From a bacterium (lineage in GTDB: Bacteria > Patescibacteriota > Minisyncoccia > RBG-13-40-8-A): a stretch of DNA of 9,311 nucleotides. The position numbers were made by a program, and so were the translations under genes. Positions 5,398 through 9,311 of the stretch are shown one piece after another. Under the pieces are notes generated by a model. It had not been told where the DNA came from and did no database searches. It worked only from the letters and a program-made list of their open reading frames with translations. The stretch's first letter is position 1, and every line of letters starts with the position of its first letter. The stretch covers positions 1-9,311 of the forward strand of contig JAUYCU010000002.1 of NCBI GenBank assembly GCA_030692145.1, given 5' to 3'.

Positions 5398-6363
5398 CTA
5401 ACAGTTCAGTGTTCCTTCCTTTTGTCGTTTACTTAAAGCTTGCAACATATCTTTGGTCATGCCGGCTAAATCGTACTGCGGCTTCCATCCCCATTCTTTT
5501 CGGGCAAAAGAGTCATCAATTGATTTTGGCCAAGAATCGGCAATCTTCTGCCGGAAATCCGGCTTATATTCGCACACAAATTCAGGAATGTGTTTTTTAA
5601 TTTCTTCTGCCAGTTCTTTGGCTGAAAAACTCATCGCGGAAAGATTAAAATCAGCGTGATGCTTGAGTTGGGAAAAATCCGCCTCCATCAAATCCACAGC
5701 AGCTTTTAAGCAATCGGGCATATACATCATCGGAAGAACAGTGTCTTCGCGCACAAAACAGGTATATTTTTTGTTTTTAATTGCGGCAAAGAAAATTTCT
5801 ACCGCATAATCGGTTGTGCCCCCGCCTGGCAATGTCTTGTGACTAATTATGCCCGGGAATCGACAACCCCGAACATCAATATCGAACTTTTTTACATAAT
5901 AATCACCGAGAAGTTCGCCAGCCACCTTGGTCAAACCATACATTGTTTTCGGCCGTAAAATAGTTTCTTGGGGAGTATTATCGCGAGGGGTCTCGGGACC
6001 AAAAGCGGCAATAGAGCTTGGAATAAAAATCCTGTTTATCTTATATTCTCGCGCTATTTCCAGAATATTATAAGTTCCGTTGATATTAACATCCCAGGCA
6101 AGAGCAGGATTTTCTTCCCCTTTTGCCGAAAGTATTGCCGCTAAGTGATAAATCGTATCAATGTTGTGCTTTTTTATTACTTCTTCAATGCTTCCTTTTT
6201 TGGTTACATCAACAGACTCAAAAAGTCCCGCGCCATCCTTCCTAATAACGTCAGTAGCTAAAACATTTTCATCTCCGTATTTTTCTCTCAGAATCAATAT
6301 TAATTCTGAACCGATCTGTCCTGCTGCGCCCGTTACCATGATTTTTTTTATTTCTTTTGCCAT
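5398..6363 (-). CDS. SDR-type L-threonine 3-dehydrogenase (NAD-dependent epimerase/dehydratase fold)
   Basis: 321 residues from the ATG at 6363. A Rossmann NAD site GAAGQIG lies at 12-18 and the acidic residue D38 suits NAD over NADP. The catalytic Ser lies in PSSIAAFG (115-122) and the Tyr/Lys pair in YGLTK (142-146). PGGGTTDYAVEIFF, LPMMYMPDC, NLSAMSFSAKELAEEIKKHIP and SWPKSIDDSFARKEWGW are characteristic of short-chain threonine dehydrogenases rather than UDP-galactose epimerases. The enzyme oxidises L-threonine to 2-amino-3-oxobutyrate, normally cleaved by 2-amino-3-ketobutyrate CoA ligase to glycine and acetyl-CoA; no such ligase is in this window. An in-frame ATG at 6441 would add 26 residues translated from a terminator hairpin and is rejected; the inner ATG has TGT-TATAAT at six-base spacing. 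Confidence 0.9.
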   Translation of the reverse strand: MAKEIKKIMVTGAAGQIGSELILILREKYGDENVLATDVIRKDGAGLFESVDVTKKGSIEEVIKKHNIDTIYHLAAILSAKGEENPALAWDVNINGTYNILEIAREYKINRIFIPSSIAAFGPETPRDNTPQETILRPKTMYGLTKVAGELLGDYYVKKFDIDVRGCRFPGIISHKTLPGGGTTDYAVEIFFAAIKNKKYTCFVREDTVLPMMYMPDCLKAAVDLMEADFSQLKHHADFNLSAMSFSAKELAEEIKKHIPEFVCEYKPDFRQKIADSWPKSIDDSFARKEWGWKPQYDLAGMTKDMLQALSKRQKEGTLNC

Positions 6364-6369
6364 GCTCCC

Positions 6370-6378
6370 ATTATAACA
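6370..6378 (-). promoter_or_regulatory. Extended -10 promoter of threonine dehydrogenase gene (leaderless)
   Basis: On the minus strand: TGT-TATAAT, then GGGAGC, then ATG. Perfect -10 with TGn at six-base spacing. It directly abuts the T-tract of the upstream terminator. Confidence 0.65.
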
Positions 6379-6427
6379 CAAAAACCCGAGACCGCGCCTA
6401 CCGTCAGGCAGGAAAAATCTCGGGTCT
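6379..6427 (-). terminator. Terminator after coiled-coil gene, with inserted mini-palindrome
   Basis: The outer stem ACCCGAGA/TCTCGGGT (6384-6391 with 6418-6425) is followed on the minus strand by T5. The 26-nt loop holds a smaller palindrome (CCTGCC..GGTAGG). The 24 bases of its minus-strand 3' half recur with two differences in the element at 8702-8771. Confidence 0.75.
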
Positions 6428-6455
6428 TGGAAACTTGCCAATATAGGGTTTTAAA

Positions 6456-6752
6456 TTAGTAATTTAATTTCAAGCCGAGCTTATCAGCGACTTGCTGAAA
6501 CCATTTTTCGTGCTTATCAACTTTTGCAGTCAAGACAACATATTCGTCATGATAAATACTCATTGATTTTGTTAATTTATCAATGGCGTTAACTAAATCT
6601 TGAACATCTTTTTTCTCCGCTTTGGTCTCTTTTAGATCCGTTAGCGTCCTATCAATAATATCAAATCTTTCACTCGTTCTCTCAAATCTATCATCCACTT
6701 TGGTAAACTTCGTATCTAAATATTGAATTAATTCACTATAATCTTTATCCAT
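6456..6752 (-). CDS. Short coiled-coil protein
   Basis: 98 residues, highly charged and helical throughout, without Cys. Residues 10-60 show heptad-like spacing (LDTKFTKVDDRFERTSERFDIID, LTDLKETKAEKKDVQDL) and residues 70-95 (YVVLTAKVDKHEKWFQQVADKLGLK) form a second amphipathic segment. Similar short proteins starting 'MDKxYxELIxYLDxKF' occur often in Patescibacteria; their role is unknown. It may act as an oligomerising or scaffold protein. Its promoter is the best in the window (TTGACA-16-TATAAT), with the -10 eight bases from the ATG, so it is probably well expressed with almost no leader. A terminator follows at 6379-6427, making it monocistronic. Confidence 0.8.
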   Translation of the reverse strand: MDKDYSELIQYLDTKFTKVDDRFERTSERFDIIDRTLTDLKETKAEKKDVQDLVNAIDKLTKSMSIYHDEYVVLTAKVDKHEKWFQQVADKLGLKLNY

Positions 6753-6760
6753 ATAAATTA

Positions 6761-6788
6761 ATTATATCCCCCGTAGCATTGGTGTCAA
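6761..6788 (-). promoter_or_regulatory. Consensus promoter of coiled-coil gene
   Basis: On the minus strand, TTGACA (6783-6788), a 16-base spacer and TATAAT (6761-6766). Both hexamers are perfect. The ATG begins eight bases after the -10. Confidence 0.85.
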
Positions 6789-7014
6789 TAGTAGAAATAA
6801 ACCTTCCGCCTCGGGCGGAGAACTTTTGGGTGGATAGATGGGGTTAAAGAGCCTGAATTTGTATTGGCACAGATGAAACAGTTATTGAAATAATCTTAAA
6901 ATTAAGACTAGGGTCGAAGAATGGACTGGATTAGAACCTATTTGATGGTATTGTAGAAAATCTAATAACTAAGCTCATAGAAAAAGAGTGGGTTTTTTCT
7001 GTCATTTTTTAATT
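6789..7014. other. Non-coding spacer with a GC-rich mini-palindrome
   Basis: All frames are broken by stops; no RNA gene recognised. It holds a GC-rich palindrome TTCCGCC-TCG-GGCGGAG (6804-6820) in otherwise AT-rich DNA. Near the permease stop an A/T-only stem (6979-6985 with 6994-7000) could be a weak terminator for the permease. Confidence 0.4.
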
Positions 7015-7929
7015 TTAGAAAAGATATTGAATTATCAATCCGGCTACAACGCTTATTCCAAAAAGTAAAGCCAAAACCATAAATATGCCCTTCTTATCTT
7101 TCTCTTCTCTGAATAAAACCAGTATCCCCAACCCACCACTCGCACAGAGTCCAGCAATTACAGAACCATAGGTGATCATGCCCTTAAGATATAGCTCTGT
7201 TATGGCGACCGAAGCAGCACAATTAGGAATAAGTCCAACTAATGCTGCCAGAAATGGTTGGAGAAAACTGTGGCCCAATAGCAGTTTACTAAGTGCTTCC
7301 TCGCCCACTTGAAAAAAGACGAAGTTAATCAAAAATGAAATAACAAGGATAAATATAAAAATCTTTGCGGTATGGATTGCTGGATGAAGAAATATTTCTT
7401 TCGGATTAAATTTTTTTGATGATGAACTCGCACTATGCCCACAACAAGCCCGTTCTTCTATAATAGATTCGTGATGGTGCTGCTTATCGTCTTTACCGTG
7501 CACATAGGCTTCAATGTGTGCCAATGTTATTTTATTGGTTTTTCTAAAAACAAAATCAATAGTATATCCACCAACTAACGCAATGAAAATCTTTGTTAAG
7601 ATAAGTGGCAAAATGATTTTAACTTTGTCTGGTTGAGACAAAATCACTGGAATTGCTTCATCGGAAGTAGAAAGATAAACAGCTAACAACGTCCCTATTG
7701 TGACAAGTCTTTGTGTATATAAAGCCGCAGTAACAACCGAGAAGCCACACTGAGGCAAGCTTCCGGCTAAAGATCCTACTGCTGGACCAGCTGCGCCTGC
7801 TTTCTGAATTTTCTTTCTTATCTTGTATCCAAATTTGTATTCAACTAATTCTATCCCAATGTAAATTATGAGAAGTAACGGAACCATTTTTACAGTATCC
7901 GTTAGGGCATCTAAAAAAACTTGGAACAT
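7015..7929 (-). CDS. ArsP_2-like multi-helix heavy-metal permease
   Basis: 304 residues, strongly hydrophobic, with about eight to ten membrane helices in two related halves. Half one contains GSLAGSLPQCGFSV (52-65) and half two AALVGLIPNCAASV (228-241); the repeated P-(Q/N)-C-(G/A) pair probably lines the transport path. STSDEA (87-92) is another conserved polar site. The loop between halves (about 144-164) is very rich in metal ligands: HGKDDKQHHHESIIEERACCGH. This pattern matches the family annotated as putative arsenic or manganese exporter (Pfam ArsP_2). The substrate is inferred, not shown. A TGT-TAGAAT promoter lies about 35 bases upstream of the ATG, and a 16-bp palindrome covers its -35 region. 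The DUF5320 and DUF134 genes upstream suggest a metal-responsive cluster. Confidence 0.8.
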   Translation of the reverse strand: MFQVFLDALTDTVKMVPLLLIIYIGIELVEYKFGYKIRKKIQKAGAAGPAVGSLAGSLPQCGFSVVTAALYTQRLVTIGTLLAVYLSTSDEAIPVILSQPDKVKIILPLILTKIFIALVGGYTIDFVFRKTNKITLAHIEAYVHGKDDKQHHHESIIEERACCGHSASSSSKKFNPKEIFLHPAIHTAKIFIFILVISFLINFVFFQVGEEALSKLLLGHSFLQPFLAALVGLIPNCAASVAITELYLKGMITYGSVIAGLCASGGLGILVLFREEKDKKGIFMVLALLFGISVVAGLIIQYLF

Positions 7930-7964
7930 ATAATTTCTTTAGCAACTAAATATTTTACATTTAA

Positions 7965-7973
7965 ATTCTAACA
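7965..7973 (-). promoter_or_regulatory. Extended -10 promoter of permease gene
   Basis: On the minus strand: TGT-TAGAAT. The expected start is near 7958, leaving a leader of about 29 nt that has no clear Shine-Dalgarno. Confidence 0.5.
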
Positions 7974-7994
7974 AAAATAGCACAGATGTGCTAT
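7973..7994 (-). terminator. Palindrome/terminator between DUF134 and permease genes
   Basis: ATAGCACA-GA-TGTGCTAT (7977-7994) is a perfect palindrome with a 2-base centre. As RNA it folds as a 7-bp stem with a 4-nt loop followed on the minus strand by T5, so it can end the DUF134 transcript. It also covers the -35 region of the permease promoter, where it could serve as an operator. Confidence 0.6.
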
Positions 7995-8019
7995 CTCGAT
8001 CGGAGAATACCCCCTTTGA

Positions 8020-8298
8020 TTAATCCTTGATTATCTTTATTGCCTTGCCTTCTATTATGGCTTTGCTGATTTTTCTATAAGCCGATGATAAAATTCTCTG
8101 AAAAGTGCTTTGCGAAGTGTTCATTTTTTTAGCTGCTTCAATCTGGTCTAAATTTTTTATGTTTTTCAACCTTAAGGCTTCCACTTCTTCTCTGGTCAAT
8201 TCTACTACCTCCAAAAACCGCATTGGAACACCTTGCGGCTTATAATAACTTACTTTCGGATTAAATCTGATCCTTCTGCAAAGTCGTGGCCTTGTCAT
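8020..8298 (-). CDS. DUF134 (UPF0251) helix-turn-helix protein
   Basis: 92 residues covering the whole family. The N-terminus MTRPRLCRRIRFNPKVSYYKPQGVP is the family signature (typically 'PRPRxCRRI-x-x-x-P-x-x-x-x-FKPxGxP'), followed by LTREEVEALRLKNIKNLDQIEAAKKM and a sigma-like helix-turn-helix at about 49-76 (SQSTFQRILSSAYRKIS). It is predicted to bind DNA; no target is established for the family. The gene lies between the DUF5320 and permease genes, a combination often seen with metal-cofactor genes, so it may regulate the permease. Hairpins flank it on both sides. The ATG at 8298 is in very AT-rich sequence; no Shine-Dalgarno. Confidence 0.9.
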   Translation of the reverse strand: MTRPRLCRRIRFNPKVSYYKPQGVPMRFLEVVELTREEVEALRLKNIKNLDQIEAAKKMNTSQSTFQRILSSAYRKISKAIIEGKAIKIIKD

Positions 8299-8336
8299 AT
8301 AATTTAAGTTTAATATATTATTAAAATTATGGGGAG

Positions 8337-8359
8337 AGCCCCGACATTACGTCGGGGCT
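8337..8359 (-). terminator. Hairpin after DUF5320 gene
   Basis: The perfect 9-bp GC-rich stem AGCCCCGAC/GTCGGGGCT (8337-8345 with 8351-8359) has loop ATTAC. It lies five bases past the stop at 8364. The minus-strand tract after it is CTCCCC rather than T-rich, so it may be a transcript-stabilising or attenuating hairpin instead of a full terminator. Confidence 0.6.
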
Positions 8360-8363
8360 TCTC

Positions 8364-8588
8364 TTATTTCTGGCCTTTTAAGGATTTTAATTCTTCTTCA
8401 GCAACCTTCAGTTCTTCTTTTAATATCTTTATATCTTCCTGTATAATAGTTTTTTCATCTTGCTTTGCATGTCCCTTAAAACCATATCCCGTATTAAACC
8501 CTCGTCCTGTTCTGGGACAACAGAGACCAAATCCTCGACCAGTTCCAGCACCATAGCCCAAGGGACCCGTTCCATTTAATTTTGGCAT
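8364..8588 (-). CDS. DUF5320-type Gly-rich small protein with coiled coil
   Basis: 74 residues. The first half is the DUF5320 signature 'M-P-x-x-N-G-T-G-P-x-G-x-G-x-x-T-G-R-G-x-G-x-C' (here MPKLNGTGPLGYGAGTGRGF followed by GLCC, C23 and C24). The second half (45-72) is a Lys/Glu-rich coiled coil. Function is unknown. In other genomes such proteins commonly sit beside DUF134 and the NifX/NifB-type iron-molybdenum cofactor family, which points to metal or FeS handling. It is first in the cluster with DUF134 and the permease. It is driven by TTGACA-17-TATACT with a 22-bp palindrome over the -10 and a leader of about 61 nt, so it is the most clearly regulated gene here. Confidence 0.85.
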   Translation of the reverse strand: MPKLNGTGPLGYGAGTGRGFGLCCPRTGRGFNTGYGFKGHAKQDEKTIIQEDIKILKEELKVAEEELKSLKGQK

Positions 8589-8650
8589 ATTTTGTTTTTA
8601 CTTTAATAATTATTTAACGACCTTTATATTTTGAAATTATAGCGACCTCT

Positions 8651-8672
8651 ATTATGAGTATATATTCATAAT
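8651..8672. promoter_or_regulatory. 22-bp near-palindromic operator over the -10 of the DUF5320 promoter
   Basis: ATTATGA-GTATATAT-TCATAAT: the 7-base arms are perfect inverted repeats and the centre is palindromic apart from one base pair. The -10 hexamer (8657-8662) lies inside it. The shape (TGAnTATATnnTCA) resembles the operators bound by ArsR/SmtB-type metal repressors, but the binding protein is not identified. Confidence 0.6.
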
Positions 8673-8685
8673 AATCTGTTGTCAA
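8657..8685 (-). promoter_or_regulatory. Consensus promoter of DUF5320-DUF134-permease cluster
   Basis: On the minus strand, TTGACA (8680-8685), a 17-base spacer and TATACT (8657-8662). Start of transcription is expected near 8650. Confidence 0.8.
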
Positions 8686-8701
8686 TAGCTGGGCGGATAA
8701 A

Positions 8702-8771
8702 CAAAAACCCGAGACCATGCCTACGTTAAAACTACGGCAGGCAAGAAATCTGCCAGCTGGCTGAATCGGGT
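8702..8771 (-). repeat. Terminator-like repeat related to 6379-6427
   Basis: The outer stem ACCCGA/TCGGGT (8707-8712 with 8766-8771) is followed on the minus strand by T5. The interior holds GCCTACGT..ACTACGGCAGGC. Its last 24 minus-strand bases match the terminator at 6379-6427 except for two positions. No minus-strand gene is visible immediately upstream of it. Confidence 0.6.
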
Positions 8772-8797
8772 CTTAAAAACTCCGCAGGTGGGTCTTC

Positions 8798-8826
8798 TTG
8801 ATTTAAAAAATTTTTTGGTATATAAT
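8798..8826 (+). promoter_or_regulatory. Promoter of tRNA-Asn gene
   Basis: TTGATT (8798-8803), a 17-base spacer and TATAAT (8821-8826). Expected start is near 8833, only a few bases before the mature tRNA 5' end. Confidence 0.75.
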
Positions 8827-8869
8827 CTAAAATATTCCGCAGTAGCTCAGTGGTAGAGCAGCTCGCTGT

Positions 8870-9095
8870 GAAAATTAAACGCAGCTTCCTAAAGAAATTT
8901 AGGAATGAAAATTCCGGGATAACGGTGAAGCCCCGCAGCGGCGGGGTAATACCGTGGGAACCTTAACGGCTTGGGATTTGTCCCGAGCGCAGTCGAGAGA
9001 CGCCGTAGAGACTAGATACCGGAGTGCCTAAGTTCCGAACTATCGGAATACGGCAAAGATATAGTCCACGCCCAGAAGTAATTTTGGGGTTTGTG
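8870..9095 (+). ncRNA. Self-splicing group I intron in the tRNA-Asn anticodon
   Basis: 226 nt, no ORF. The 5' exon ends in U and the intron in G, as required. P1 pairs exon GCUGU (8865-8869) with guide GCAGC (8881-8885), giving the conserved U-G at the splice site. P2 is an 8-bp stem (8886-8893 with 8898-8905) capped by a GAAA tetraloop. P3 8912-8917 with 9019-9024; P5 8922-8926 with 8951-8955 and an extension 8931-8936 with 8941-8946; P6 8966-8970 with 9002-9006; P7 GACTA/TAGTC (9010-9014 with 9062-9066), next to the core sequence AAGATATAGTCC; P8 TGCC/GGCA (9025-9028 with 9052-9055) with inner stem 9033-9038/9043-9048. The size and tRNA location fit the small bacterial tRNA introns (IC3-like), subgroup not proven. 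Confidence 0.93.
8981..9000 (+). repeat. Mini-palindrome copy in the P6 arm of the intron
   Basis: TCCCGAGCGCAGTCGAGAGA shares 15 of 20 bases with the minus-strand element at 440-459. It sits in the peripheral P6 extension between the two core P6 strands, where insertion would least disturb the ribozyme. Confidence 0.55.
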
Positions 9096-9139
9096 TAACG
9101 AGTTGGTCGTAGGTTCGAATCCTACCTGCGGAGCATTTT

Positions 9140-9166
9140 AAAAAACGGCCTTGAGGCCGTTTTTTT
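9140..9166 (+). terminator. Terminator of tRNA-Asn gene
   Basis: AAAAAACGGCC (9140-9150), loop TTGA, GGCCGT followed by a T-run to 9166. The pairing can be extended: CGGAGCAT at the tRNA 3' end (9129-9136) is complementary to ATGCTCCG just after the T-run (9168-9175). Confidence 0.9.
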
Positions 9167-9248
9167 GATGCTCCGAACGCTGAACGAAATCCGAACTTTT
9201 TTTAGCGAAAATCCTGACGCTGAATTTTGAAAAAGATTTGCGCTCGGG

Positions 9249-9291
9249 CGGGCAAAAAGGAAGGGGGTTGGGGGGAAGGAATTTTTGCCCG
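9249..9291. repeat. Inverted repeat with a G-rich loop
   Basis: 10-bp arms CGGGCAAAAA (9249-9258) and TTTTTGCCCG (9282-9291) flank a 23-nt purine loop with G-runs of 2, 5, 6 and 2 (9259-9280). The surrounding stretch to the right edge is GC-rich and no gene is visible. The element could form a hairpin or, on the plus strand, a quadruplex. Confidence 0.6.
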
Positions 9292-9311
9292 TCCTCGCTT
9301 TCCGCCGCCGC

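Larger units (their letters stand above)
8836..9133 (+). tRNA. tRNA-Asn(GUU) interrupted by a group I intron
   Basis: Exons are 8836-8869 and 9096-9133 (72 nt joined). Acceptor TCCGCAG pairs with CTGCGGA (9126-9132), discriminator G9133; the CCA is not encoded. D arm GCTC/GAGC (8845-8848 with 8856-8859), anticodon stem GCTCG/CGAGT (8861-8865 with 9099-9103), T arm GTAGG-TTCGAAT-CCTAC (9109-9125). The joined anticodon loop is CTGTTAA, anticodon GTT at positions 34-36. U1-A72, G73 and the overall sequence are typical of tRNA-Asn, supplying asparagine for AAC/AAU codons. The intron lies between positions 35 and 36, so the gene cannot be read correctly without splicing. It has its own promoter and terminator and is the only plus-strand gene in the window. 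Confidence 0.93.

Noticed and set aside
6364..6441. N-terminal extension of the threonine dehydrogenase from an upstream in-frame ATG
   Set aside because: The extra 26 residues would be translated from the terminator of the preceding gene and from the promoter. The inner ATG has a perfect TGT-TATAAT at the spacing seen in other genes, and the family starts with the Rossmann strand directly after it.
6840..7014. Possible gene remnant in the spacer before the permease stop
   Set aside because: A careful reading shows several stops in every frame (for example TAA and TAG at 6903-6911 in the most open plus frame) and no recognisable motif.
8870..9095. Homing endonuclease gene in the intron
   Set aside because: The intron is only 226 nt, fully used by ribozyme helices, and no frame of useful length exists.
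1..9311. CRISPR array, insertion sequence or prophage
   Set aside because: No regularly spaced repeats, transposase, integrase or phage-like genes are visible; the repeats present are isolated palindromes.

Overview
The window looks like a piece of a Patescibacteria (Candidate Phyla Radiation) genome, probably Parcubacteria-like. This is inferred from several signs: a very compact AT-rich layout, many tiny proteins typical of these genomes (an RGG/zinc protein, a Cys-rich mini zinc ribbon, a short coiled-coil protein, an 'LxxHRKKLIDWL' hypothetical), an Obg GTPase without a C-terminal extension, almost no Shine-Dalgarno sequences, and a tRNA gene interrupted by a group I intron. All protein genes lie on the minus strand; only the tRNA at the right end is on the plus strand.

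Layout from left to right. 1-1427: a truncated radical SAM protein, a stand-alone ATP-cone protein and a membrane-anchored FAM173-type methyltransferase. Each has its own extended -10 promoter placed six bases before its ATG. 1453-2251: a probable three-gene unit (DgkA-like lipid kinase, two-helix membrane protein, mini zinc ribbon) ending in a terminator that lies inside the last ORF. 2314-3291: a cold-shock protein and an RRM RNA-binding protein, each with a consensus TTGACA promoter and a leader of roughly 85-110 nt; the RRM leader can form mutually exclusive helices. 3375-5293: Obg GTPase, the RGG/zinc protein and a small hypothetical. 5398-6752: an SDR L-threonine dehydrogenase and a coiled-coil protein. 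7015-8685: a metal-related cluster (DUF5320 protein, DUF134 HTH protein, ten-helix ArsP_2-like permease) whose promoter carries a 22-bp near-palindromic operator. 8798-9175: tRNA-Asn(GUU) with a 226-nt group I intron splitting the anticodon, with its own promoter and terminator. 9176-9311 is non-coding as far as visible and holds a G-rich stem-loop.

Two themes run through the window. First, two initiation modes coexist: five genes have TGn + -10 exactly 6 nt before the start codon (predicted leaderless mRNAs), whereas the regulated-looking genes (csp, RRM, DUF5320) have TTGACA-17-(-10) promoters and long leaders. Second, small GC-rich palindromic repeats have been inserted in odd places: in frame in the radical SAM gene beside its FeS motif, in a peripheral arm of the group I intron, and in two related terminators.
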